64,000 nt of DNA. It comes from an uncultured Oligoflexia bacterium. Its GTDB lineage: Bacteria > Bdellovibrionota > Bacteriovoracia > Bacteriovoracales > Bacteriovoracaceae. Shown in pieces: positions 25,657-33,383 of the stretch. Made by a program: the position numbers and the translations under genes. Numbering within the stretch: the first letter of the stretch is position 1; the number at the start of each line of letters is the position of its first letter. The stretch spans positions 1 through 64,000 of the forward strand of contig CAKZJW010000099.1 in the NCBI GenBank assembly GCA_937120495.1, read 5' to 3'. The notes below the pieces were generated by a model. That model saw only the letters and a program-made list of their open reading frames with translations, was not told the DNA's origin and did not search any database.

Positions 25657-26212
25657 ACAACCAAGCTTCTATCACTTTGATGAAGATAGTACGAGTCTTG
25701 CCAAAATTGCATCAAAAGAATATCCAAACGCCAAGAAGGTTCTCGATTTGTGTGCAGGCTCGGGAGTTGTAGGTCTTGAATACTGCTTAAATAACAATGT
25801 AAAAATAATTCATTTTAACGAGCTACAAGTTCAATTTGAAGAAATCCTTTTATCAAATATAGAGCTTGTAAACTCAGTTGAATCAAAAGTTATTATAGAT
25901 GATTTTAGAAAAGCTTCCTTAGAGTCATATGACTTGATTCTTTGTAATCCTCCTTATTTTAAAAAAGGGGATGGCAGAGTGAGTTCTGACTCCCAGAAAC
26001 AAGTTTGTAGAACTTTTGAAACAGGATCCTCCGTAGAGCTTATTCAAACGATTTTAAAGAGTCTTAATCCTGGTGGAATGGGAGTTATTGTTTATCCGTA
26101 TAATTTAAATCACTGGAAAGAGTGTAAAGAAAAATTTAAAGAAAATATTAAAGTATTACAGCGAAGTGGCAAAGTTGAATTTAGTTTAATTATCAAGAGT
26201 GATCTTAATTAA
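25640..26212 (+). CDS. SAM-dependent methyltransferase, TrmN6-like
   Basis: 190 residues, Rossmann-fold methyltransferase. Motif I is VLDLCAGSGVVGLEY at about 34-48, and the target-base motif IV is DLILCNPPYFKKG at about 97-109. The NPPYF form and small size resemble TrmN6/YfiC, the tRNA1(Val) A37 N6-adenine methyltransferase, and related rRNA/DNA adenine-N6 enzymes. It overlaps the preceding gene by 17 nt and converges on the DciA-like gene with a 27-nt overlap. Substrate uncertain; a nucleic-acid adenine is the best guess. Confidence 0.78.
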   Translation: MHPDYKQPSFYHFDEDSTSLAKIASKEYPNAKKVLDLCAGSGVVGLEYCLNNNVKIIHFNELQVQFEEILLSNIELVNSVESKVIIDDFRKASLESYDLILCNPPYFKKGDGRVSSDSQKQVCRTFETGSSVELIQTILKSLNPGGMGVIVYPYNLNHWKECKEKFKENIKVLQRSGKVEFSLIIKSDLN

Positions 26213-26752
26213 AAGTTCTCTGACTTGCTCATCCTCGACATCTTCGAACATCTTTTGAACTTGTGATTTTCTAGCTCTAAACTTAGGATCAAATGGATGT
26301 GGAGCTTCTTTTTCTTTTGGCTTGTTTTGTGAGTTTTCCCTTTCATTTTTAAGCGCATTAAATTCTTCAGAAGAATAATTTCCGCTGGAGTAATTAATTT
26401 TTTTTATCTGGCCTTTAAAGTAAGGAAAGTTTTCTTCAATCTTTTGAATAATTAATGGGCTCATAAGACTTAACTCGTGGGAAAATACCGAGTGTTTTGT
26501 GAGTACATACAATACAGACCTTTTAATTTTAATTGGTATTGTATTTTGTGAAAGCATTTTTCCAACTATAACTTCCCAGCGATTAACTAGATGGATAAAA
26601 TCAAATAAATGCGCTTGTTTGGAGTAGAGTCCTTTGTTTGCCCTCCACTTACGCCTAGACTTCTCTGAGATATAAAGCTCTTCATCTTCATTTCCTGACG
26701 AAAGAATGTCTGCTAATGATTTTAGTTTTTTCACTATCATTTGATAGCACAT
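26186..26752 (-). CDS. DUF721/DciA-like protein
   Basis: 188 residues. The central part matches the DUF721 pattern: NRWEVIVGKMLSQNTIPIKI, then LYVLTKHSVFSHELSLMSPLIIQKI. DciA proteins load the replicative helicase DnaB in the many bacteria that lack DnaC. Here the domain is flanked by a basic N-terminus and a charged, disordered C-terminal tail. The start at 26752 is supported by AAAAGG 5 nt upstream. The assignment is from pattern only. The tail overlaps the methyltransferase gene by 27 nt on the other strand. Confidence 0.7.
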   Translation of the reverse strand: MCYQMIVKKLKSLADILSSGNEDEELYISEKSRRKWRANKGLYSKQAHLFDFIHLVNRWEVIVGKMLSQNTIPIKIKRSVLYVLTKHSVFSHELSLMSPLIIQKIEENFPYFKGQIKKINYSSGNYSSEEFNALKNERENSQNKPKEKEAPHPFDPKFRARKSQVQKMFEDVEDEQVRELLIKITLDN

Positions 26753-26821
26753 GAAAGCCTTTTTGCGAAGTGTTAGGAAGTTAAAACTTGTCTGTTCCCC
26801 TTGAATTGGATAATCATAGAT

Positions 26822-27466
26822 ATGCGTTTATTTTACTTTAGTCTTACTCTTCTTGTATGCTCTTGTGCAGGGTATCGATTCCAGCAAAAGGATAACCCTT
26901 TTAAGCAATATAATATTAAGAGTATTGCAATTCCAATGTTTTACAATCAAAGTGCTCTTCCCAATGTGACGCCTTATTTCACTAAAGAGATCTACAATAT
27001 GATCTCAGACTTTGATGGGTTGAAAATAGTTAATGAGAAAATAGCTGACGCTGTATTGGTTGGTATTATCGAATCTGAGAACAAGCTAATTGATACTGTT
27101 GTTCCAGGTTCACCTAGAAACGTTGAAAATCTGCTAAGTGATGACCTTGAGTCTTCTCGTGGAGAGTTTTATATTCCTTCGTCTTCAGAAGTTAGGCTAA
27201 GCTTAAAGTTGATTGTCGTAAAATCACCAACTGAAGATGAGATTAAATTTTTCCGTTCAAAAAAATCGGATAAAGCATTTTTGAGCTCAAAAATAATTTT
27301 CCGAGAAAAGATAACCCTTTCTCGAAGTTTTACTCGAGAAATATTTGAAGAAGACTCTAAAGTTATAAACCATACACAAAATAGAGGATCTTTAAAAAAG
27401 ACAGTGGTTTCTTTATCTAAAGAAGCAGCAGAAACCTTTAAGGAGATGATCCTTTATGCTTTCTAA
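26822..27466 (+). CDS. lptE: LptE-like LPS-assembly lipoprotein
   Basis: 214 residues from the ATG at 26822, which opens a lipoprotein signal peptide ending LLVCSC (Cys close to residue 16). The mature part begins AGYRFQQ and has the strand IKSIAIPMFYNQSALPNVTPYFTKEI, as in LptE (GY-F, then the I-IP-F-N strand and an amphipathic helix). LptE plugs the LptD barrel that inserts LPS in the outer membrane. Its 3' end overlaps a holA-like gene, the same order as lptE-holA in E. coli, which supports both calls. Confidence 0.75.
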   Translation: MRLFYFSLTLLVCSCAGYRFQQKDNPFKQYNIKSIAIPMFYNQSALPNVTPYFTKEIYNMISDFDGLKIVNEKIADAVLVGIIESENKLIDTVVPGSPRNVENLLSDDLESSRGEFYIPSSSEVRLSLKLIVVKSPTEDEIKFFRSKKSDKAFLSSKIIFREKITLSRSFTREIFEEDSKVINHTQNRGSLKKTVVSLSKEAAETFKEMILYAF

Positions 27467-28391
27467 ATGGAAAATTTGGGATTATTTAAAAAAGGGAATT
27501 CAGTCAACTGTTCCTCACGGTGTCTATGCAATGCATGCCCATGATACTTTTTTAAACCCTATGCTTAAAGATAATTTGAGCAGTGGAGTAACTTTCACAA
27601 CTTTAAATGCAAATGATATTACAACAACATGGATAGACAGTAACTTTAAAAGCTTAGGCCTTTTCGGGAATACTGACTCCTTTTGTATTAATAGTGCCGA
27701 TAAATTAAGTACTGACGTAAAAGAAATGCTTCTAAATGATGAACTTCTTTTAGATGGTAGACATTTATTTTTGATTTTCGATAAAGCAGACGATTTTTTT
27801 AAAAAATTTACATCGCTTGATTTTGTAAAAGGAATTAAGATCGATCCTCCTGCATTTTGGGAATCTGATAAACTCTTAGACTTTCTAGCAGAACACTTAA
27901 ACGTTCAACTTAGCTTTGATGCGAAAAGAAAAATTTTAGAATTTGTTGAACCTACAATTAGTGATTTTTATAATATTTTAAATAAACTTTTCATAAACTT
28001 TGAGCATGAAAGTATAAGTCTAGAAATGCTTGATCAACTTTTAGAGAAAAATAGACTTGATAATTTTGAGATGGCTAACCTTTTTGGCTTTAAAAAAATG
28101 AATATTTTCTACAGAAAATTAATTGATCTCGATTTAGACTATGAATCGTATAGATCTCTCTTTTATTTTCTTCAAACACATATGAGTAAAATCTCTGATC
28201 CTCGATATATTGAAAAAAAGAGTAAACCTACAAAATACGATAAACAAATTTTATCTCAATCAAAAGTTTGGAAACCAAATGAGTTGGTACCTGTAATGGA
28301 ATTTTTGCGCTCACTTGAGCATAAAGCAAAAACGAAAAATAGCTTTTTGACGACAGATATACGAAGTGCTTATTACCGTTCAATTACGTAA
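27456..28391 (+). CDS. holA: DNA polymerase III delta subunit-like protein (HolA)
   Basis: 311 residues, shorter than the usual 340. No strong motif is left; the call rests on the lptE-holA gene order, the three-domain size, and a C-terminal helical part containing LFYFLQTHMSKISDP and ELVPVMEFLRSLEHKAKT, like the collar domain of delta, where R/K-rich helices end in a d-x-K pattern. Delta opens the beta clamp in the clamp loader. Divergence is high, so an unrelated protein cannot be excluded. Confidence 0.6.
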   Translation: MLSKWKIWDYLKKGIQSTVPHGVYAMHAHDTFLNPMLKDNLSSGVTFTTLNANDITTTWIDSNFKSLGLFGNTDSFCINSADKLSTDVKEMLLNDELLLDGRHLFLIFDKADDFFKKFTSLDFVKGIKIDPPAFWESDKLLDFLAEHLNVQLSFDAKRKILEFVEPTISDFYNILNKLFINFEHESISLEMLDQLLEKNRLDNFEMANLFGFKKMNIFYRKLIDLDLDYESYRSLFYFLQTHMSKISDPRYIEKKSKPTKYDKQILSQSKVWKPNELVPVMEFLRSLEHKAKTKNSFLTTDIRSAYYRSIT

Positions 28392-28481
28392 GTTTCCTTC
28401 TCTTTTCTGATCAAACTCTGAACATTTTGAATCATTTAGTCATATTACCTATAGTAAAAACAATAGGTTAAGGTCTATTTG

Positions 28482-28498
28482 TTGGCATATCCCTTGCT
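28482..28498 (+). promoter_or_regulatory. Sigma-54 (RpoN) promoter
   Basis: TTGGCATATCCCTTGCT matches the sigma-54 consensus YTGGCACGNNNNTTGCW at all the key bases: GG at -24 (28484-28485) and GC at -12 (28496-28497) with exactly 10 bp between. The start of transcription would fall near 28508, giving a leader of about 15 nt that already contains the GGAG ribosome-binding site of the downstream gene. Regulation by an enhancer-binding protein is implied. Confidence 0.75.
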
Positions 28499-28523
28499 TA
28501 TAAATAGTACGGAGATTTATGTT

Positions 28524-30524
28524 ATGAGATTGATTTTAACTACAGCACTACTTATTAGCTCTACTGCTTTATGGGCCAAGCACACTTCAGTAAACCTAAC
28601 TCTTAAAGGTTTGAATAAGGTTATTTCTGAAGTTGTTAGTTCAACTAAAGATCAAAGAGGTGGAGACTTTCGTTTTGAAGGTAAGCCAATTTTTGATCGT
28701 ATAACTGCTGAGTCTTTCAATCAAAACAAATTAATTAAATCAATTGATAACTTTGTGCCGCTTAATCAAAAAGAAGATTTTGTATTTATGGTTGATTGGT
28801 CTCCAATCAAATTCGACGGAGATATTAAAAAGGGAAGCCTAAAAGTTTTTACTGAAGGAACAAAGAGTAATTTTGATATCTCTTTAAAACTTTCTTTAGA
28901 AAACTTTAAACTTTCTGGGAACTACATTGAAATTTGTGAATTAAAGAAATGGAAATGTAATAGAGGAAAACAGCTCTTTGGACGTATTAAAAACTATAGT
29001 GTTCGACTTTCTGGAAATCAGAATTTAGATATAGCTGCAATTTTAAATGTACAAATAAAAAATGGTAAAGTTCAACTGAAATTCAAAAAAATGTACTCTA
29101 GTTTAATTGCTCCTAAGTCCTCTTCAGCGAGAGCGATGTATAATAAGTTGGGAATAAAGACGAGAGGAACAAACCTTGATATTAACTTTTCTGATTTTAT
29201 ACTTCCACCTCTTTCAATTTCAATTGATGGCGAAGAACTCGCTACAGATATTACAAAATTAAAAGATACAATATTAGGTCATAAACAGTATTTAGGAAAA
29301 CAACTGGCATTATTTGCGGGAGACTTCTTAGGAAAAGACCTTGTGAAAATGGTTAATAAAGACTTCTTGTCACAAATGGACAATGTGGCGTCTAAGTATA
29401 GTATCTTAGACTATGATAGTGAGCTAAGAGATATTAAAGCACAGTTGTCTTCGCTTGTTCGTAGTGGAAAGCAGTCTGATGGACAGCTTGTATTTGGTGA
29501 TGAAGACTCAGTTATGGGGAAGATTAAATCTGTAGTTAAAGCAGTTATCTCTTCTGCAAAATTCGATATGAGCTTAACAGGTGTATCTTCAAAAAATGGA
29601 GATAATTTTAATGTAGACTTTGATAGTACTCTTTCGCTAAATTCTAAGAAATGGAACCTTTCTACAAAACTTAGAAATGGTAAAGGTACTTTAAAACAAC
29701 TTGATTTAAGTGGAATAAAAAATAAAAACTATGACTTTGCCGTTGCTATAAGTGAGCCACTTGTAAATGGAGCTCTTGGAGCAATAAACGATACAAAGAT
29801 TATTCAAAGTATCGTTAAAGATGTTGTTGGTATGAAAGGCGTTTATGTTAAAAAAGCTCATATCCACTTTGAACCAGAAAAGAACTACACTCTCTCTTCT
29901 CCTTCTAGCAATCCTAGAAGAGGTTATAAAGAATATACTGAAACAGCAAAAGATAATGTAAGAGTAAAAATGAGAGACTTTAGACCTATAGGTAACAAGG
30001 TTTCTTATACAAAGCCCAAATTAAAACTTAGACGTGGTGAGAGAATATCATTCACAAGTAAGTCAAAAGTAGTTGTTGTTGCTGAGGTTAAAGTTAACCT
30101 AAGAGAGTTAGAAACAAAGACATGGGGAGAGTCTATAACAAATCAAATAGGTGCTCTTTTAGAAGGTGGAGATATTTGGTTCCCTCTAGAAATCTCTTTT
30201 ACTCCAATCTTAACGGAGAAAGGTGAACAAACTTTTATTCAATTTAGTTCATCAACACCAATTAGAGGAAAACAACTAGTTAATACATATGGGTATCCAT
30301 ATAAAAACATGAAAGGGATTGTTGAGAGTGGTTTATTAGATACTTTGAAAAAAGATCTTCTTCCACAGCTAAGCTCTTTACCGACAATAGACTTAACACC
30401 TTATTTAAATGTATCTGGGTTAGAGCTTGATCCTAAAGAAATCCATGTTAGTAAGTCAGGTCACTTAGTTATTACGAGTAACTTTAAAAAGATTGATATT
30501 AGTGAGTTAGGGAGTAAGAAATAA
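28524..30524 (+). CDS. Large secreted protein, possibly lipid-binding (TULIP-like), first of a pair
   Basis: 666 residues from the ATG at 28524 (GGAG 9 nt upstream). A signal peptide (MRLILTTALLISSTALWA) is followed by alternating amphipathic strands: VNLTLKGLNKVISEVV near the start, FDISLKLSLENFKLSG, and a C-terminal block LDPKEIHVSKSGHLVITSNF. A long strand-rich fold with amphipathic helices such as DITKLKDTILGHK is reminiscent of BPI-like tubular lipid-binding proteins. That is an impression of pattern, not a match. It forms a two-gene unit with the next gene (TAATG overlap) behind a sigma-54 promoter. Function unknown. Confidence 0.7.
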   Translation: MRLILTTALLISSTALWAKHTSVNLTLKGLNKVISEVVSSTKDQRGGDFRFEGKPIFDRITAESFNQNKLIKSIDNFVPLNQKEDFVFMVDWSPIKFDGDIKKGSLKVFTEGTKSNFDISLKLSLENFKLSGNYIEICELKKWKCNRGKQLFGRIKNYSVRLSGNQNLDIAAILNVQIKNGKVQLKFKKMYSSLIAPKSSSARAMYNKLGIKTRGTNLDINFSDFILPPLSISIDGEELATDITKLKDTILGHKQYLGKQLALFAGDFLGKDLVKMVNKDFLSQMDNVASKYSILDYDSELRDIKAQLSSLVRSGKQSDGQLVFGDEDSVMGKIKSVVKAVISSAKFDMSLTGVSSKNGDNFNVDFDSTLSLNSKKWNLSTKLRNGKGTLKQLDLSGIKNKNYDFAVAISEPLVNGALGAINDTKIIQSIVKDVVGMKGVYVKKAHIHFEPEKNYTLSSPSSNPRRGYKEYTETAKDNVRVKMRDFRPIGNKVSYTKPKLKLRRGERISFTSKSKVVVVAEVKVNLRELETKTWGESITNQIGALLEGGDIWFPLEISFTPILTEKGEQTFIQFSSSTPIRGKQLVNTYGYPYKNMKGIVESGLLDTLKKDLLPQLSSLPTIDLTPYLNVSGLELDPKEIHVSKSGHLVITSNFKKIDISELGSKK

Positions 30525-32278
30525 TGAAAATATTATTAGCTTTATGTTTTTTACTATCTAGTTTCGCAACTTTTGCAGACTCAAATCCAGATATTTTAGC
30601 TTACTCTAGAACGGATAAGCAGTGGAATCTTTTCTTGCTAGAAGAATTTCGTGTATTTATGACAAATTTAAATATGGAAGGTGTAGATCCTAAAACGCTT
30701 ACGCTTTCAGACCCAATTATTTACTCTGAAGAAAACATAAGATCTTATGTCACTGACGAATTACACTCTACGCTATTAAATGTTGGAGAAATTGTTGGTT
30801 TAAGATATGACCAGATGAAACCTTCTTTAGTTGTAAATGATTTTGGTTATGCTGTAAAAAAGATTACACCAGTTATAAAGCCTCTAGAGGATGCAGATGG
30901 AAACGTAACTTTGAGCTCTACTGTAACTTTAGAAGGACTGGAAGCAAGTGCTGCAGATTTATCATTACAATTCGAAATTGAAGGATTAAAGAAAAAGCCG
31001 ACAATTAAAATAATAAATCCAACAATAGTTTTAAAAAGAGGAGCAACAATTGACTTTGATGTTGATGTAAAGTTTGTTGAATCGACAAAGAGCATGAAAC
31101 TAGAACTAAGCGGTGGGAATTTTAGCCGTATTACACAAAAATTAGCTGATGACCCTGAACTAATTGATATAATTTTCGATGAGCATCAAATTGAATTCCC
31201 TCGGATTACAGGATCTTTTGCAGGGAGAGATTTAGAAGTGAGTCGTGATAAAATTATTGGTACGCTCATAAAAGAAAAATCAAATCTTAAAATTCTTTTG
31301 TTTGAACAACTTCATGAAATGTTAAAAAAGAATGTTGCAGATGAGCTTTTAAAGAAATTTGATAATATTGCTTTTAAATCTGATACATGGATAGAACCAA
31401 CTTCTGATGGTATCTTTCCTGTTTATTTGCATCTTAAAGATATGTCAGTTCCGTTTGGCGATATCTATATGGCCGAGATTGCTGGAGACTTTTGTACGAC
31501 GAGAAATTATGTTGCAACAAAAGACAATTGTATTCATTCGAGAAAAAGAGCTGAACCGACACCAACTCGAACGAAATCTGATTTGAAAAAATCAAAAGAA
31601 ATTATACGCAAAAATTTCGAAACAAGACCTGACCTAAAAATCTTATTAAGCGTAAGTGAAAACTATATTAATAAAGCAATTGTAACGACAATTGACTTTG
31701 GTCTTTGGGATTCAATTATGGCCGAGATGCAAGGTGCCTCGCTTGGAGATAAAGGTGCGGTAATTAAGCTTGATGAAAAAGGGAATAATGCAACACTTCT
31801 AATGGATATTATCTATCCATTAAGTAAGCTAGAAGGTTTTGCTGTTGGAAGAAAATTTGTAAGATTTCCTGCTGTTCTAAAAGCAAATGCAAGAATTGAA
31901 AATCAAATGGTTGATGGAAAGGAACAAGCTCAAGTTATATTTAATGTTTATGATGTAAGCTTAAATGATGATCTAATAAAGAATGGCCATAAGGAATATG
32001 GTTTCCCATCTAATGTAAAAGATATGCGCAGAATCTTTAGAAAGAAAGTTTTAAAAATGATTAAAGCTGAGCTTTTTGCATATGATGCACCTAAGAGTAA
32101 AGATCGTTTAAAGGTTTGGAAAGGAATGGACCTTCCTGGAATACCATTACCTGAAGTTAATAATATGCACCTTGATAAAATGCATATCGAATCAGATGCA
32201 CTTGGTAGAGTGAATATTATCCTAGAAGGTGATACACCAGTATTTAGAAATGGTAGAAGACGTAGAAGAAGAAACTAG
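30524..32278 (+). CDS. Large secreted protein, possibly lipid-binding (TULIP-like), second of a pair
   Basis: 584 residues with a signal peptide (MKILLALCFLLSSFATFA). Architecture resembles the preceding gene: a strand-rich N-terminal half with VTLEGLEASAADLSLQFEIE, a linker with two Cys (C347/C357 region), and a second half that starts LKILLSVSENYINKAIVTTI, similar in pattern to the opening of the second half of BPI-type proteins. It ends with the strand LGRVNIILEGDTPVF and a basic tail NGRRRRRRN. Low sequence identity to its partner is visible, but they share length, layout and probably origin. Periplasmic or outer-membrane-associated; role unknown. Confidence 0.7.
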   Translation: MKILLALCFLLSSFATFADSNPDILAYSRTDKQWNLFLLEEFRVFMTNLNMEGVDPKTLTLSDPIIYSEENIRSYVTDELHSTLLNVGEIVGLRYDQMKPSLVVNDFGYAVKKITPVIKPLEDADGNVTLSSTVTLEGLEASAADLSLQFEIEGLKKKPTIKIINPTIVLKRGATIDFDVDVKFVESTKSMKLELSGGNFSRITQKLADDPELIDIIFDEHQIEFPRITGSFAGRDLEVSRDKIIGTLIKEKSNLKILLFEQLHEMLKKNVADELLKKFDNIAFKSDTWIEPTSDGIFPVYLHLKDMSVPFGDIYMAEIAGDFCTTRNYVATKDNCIHSRKRAEPTPTRTKSDLKKSKEIIRKNFETRPDLKILLSVSENYINKAIVTTIDFGLWDSIMAEMQGASLGDKGAVIKLDEKGNNATLLMDIIYPLSKLEGFAVGRKFVRFPAVLKANARIENQMVDGKEQAQVIFNVYDVSLNDDLIKNGHKEYGFPSNVKDMRRIFRKKVLKMIKAELFAYDAPKSKDRLKVWKGMDLPGIPLPEVNNMHLDKMHIESDALGRVNIILEGDTPVFRNGRRRRRRN

Positions 32279-32280
32279 TC

Positions 32281-32312
32281 AAAAAAAAGCCTAAGAGATT
32301 TCTCTCTTAGGC
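32281..32312 (-). terminator. Intrinsic terminator of the bolA-grxD unit
   Basis: A perfect 10-bp stem GCCTAAGAGA/TCTCTTAGGC with a 4-nt loop. The A8 run on the left is a T run on the minus strand, so it terminates the minus-strand bolA-grxD transcript. The plus-strand gene ending at 32278 has no T run after the stem. Confidence 0.88.
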
Positions 32313-32338
32313 CCATAATATTAATATATGTATATAAC

Positions 32339-32716
32339 TTAGCTATTTAAAAGTTCTTGAAGTTCACCTTCTTGATACATTTCTGTAATAATATCGTTTC
32401 CACCAACAAGTTTTCCATTAAAATATAATTGTGGAAATGTTGGCCAGTTTGAATATTCTTTTAGGCCTTCTCTAATATCCATATCTTGAAGAATATCAAA
32501 TGTTTTAAAACCTTGTTCTAAATGTTTTAAAATCGCTACAGAGTTTGCTGAAAATCCACATTGAGGAAATGCTGCATTTCCTTTCATGAAAAGAACAAGC
32601 TTGTCACTTTTGATAATAGATTCAATTCTTTCTTTTAATTCACCTGTAACAGAGTCAGCCGTTACTTCTTGAATTGGTCCATCTTCGTTTAAAATTTTAA
32701 ATGGGTTATCATTCAT
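32339..32716 (-). CDS. grxD: Monothiol glutaredoxin (Grx4/GrxD type)
   Basis: 125 residues. The CGFS active site is in MKGNAAFPQCGFSANSV, followed by FDILQDMDIREGLKEYSNWPTFPQLY and GKLVGG, all typical of class II glutaredoxins. About 20 extra residues precede the domain. These proteins bind a [2Fe-2S] cluster with glutathione and pass it on, often in complex with BolA. The adjacent upstream gene encodes a BolA protein and overlaps by 1 nt, which supports an iron-sulfur trafficking pair. Confidence 0.94.
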   Translation of the reverse strand: MNDNPFKILNEDGPIQEVTADSVTGELKERIESIIKSDKLVLFMKGNAAFPQCGFSANSVAILKHLEQGFKTFDILQDMDIREGLKEYSNWPTFPQLYFNGKLVGGNDIITEMYQEGELQELLNS

Positions 32717-32964
32717 TATTTCGCTCCTTCGTATTTTTCTTTAGTTAATGTTTTAATTTTTACAGCATGAACTTTTTCTTTAAGAGACTCTCTAAGAACG
32801 TCCATTACAATTTGGTGCTGATCAATTCTCATCTTTCCTTTAAAGACATCACTCACAACTAGTATTTCTAAGTGATCCATAGTCCCGGTCATATCTGAAA
32901 CTTCAGCATAAGATTGATCTATATTTGATTCTAATAAATTTTTAATTTCATCCATAGGAGTCAT
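32716..32964 (-). CDS. BolA/IbaG family protein
   Basis: 82 residues with the BolA fold pattern: a helix, HLEILVVSDVFKGKMRIDQHQIVMDVL, and a C-terminal VHAVKIKTLTKEKY strand-tail. The cluster-binding histidine would be in the RIDQHQIV helix, as in the conserved RH.LVy-type position. It is co-encoded with the CGFS glutaredoxin, its usual partner. Length is closer to IbaG (YrbA) than to BolA proper. Confidence 0.88.
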   Translation of the reverse strand: MTPMDEIKNLLESNIDQSYAEVSDMTGTMDHLEILVVSDVFKGKMRIDQHQIVMDVLRESLKEKVHAVKIKTLTKEKYEGAK

Positions 32965-32979
32965 ACTTCTATCCTTTCT

Positions 32980-33354
32980 TTAGATTAGGTAACTAGTTAT
33001 AAGAGTAGCAACTCTAGTAGTCAACGTGATGATTCCAACTGATTTGTGATACTTGCGGATGGATTCATTGCCTTTAGTGAGTTTTTGTCCTGTATAGAAG
33101 ACAATTCCGTATAGAAGCACTGTGCTAACAGCTAATGATATGTGGATGTTAAGGATGGCTGGGTTGTCCATAGCTTTGCTTGCTGTAACTATGGCAGAGC
33201 GAGTGAGCTCTATTTGTGCAACTAGTAACAAGTCCCATAGGATAGCCGTTTTCATTATTTTGACGTGTTTATATCTTGTTCTTCTGTGGTAGACTCCGTA
33301 GAGCATTAGAGCAACGATAAGCAACGATTGAATTTGAAAAATTGTTGATGACAT
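32980..33354 (-). CDS. Four-helix membrane protein, DUF420-like pattern
   Basis: 124 residues from the ATG at 33354. A longer reading would run into the divergent dinG gene. Four membrane segments carry regularly placed histidines and basic residues: YHRRTRYKHVKIMKTAI, ILNIHISLAV, and IRKYHKSVGIITLTTRVATL. The arrangement resembles the DUF420 family of small His-containing membrane proteins linked to respiratory complexes. That link is tentative. It sits 15 nt from bolA on the same strand and may belong to the bolA-grxD unit. Confidence 0.55.
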   Translation of the reverse strand: MSSTIFQIQSLLIVALMLYGVYHRRTRYKHVKIMKTAILWDLLLVAQIELTRSAIVTASKAMDNPAILNIHISLAVSTVLLYGIVFYTGQKLTKGNESIRKYHKSVGIITLTTRVATLITSYLI

Positions 33355-33383
33355 GGGACTTAATTTAAAAGCGGAAACAGCAT

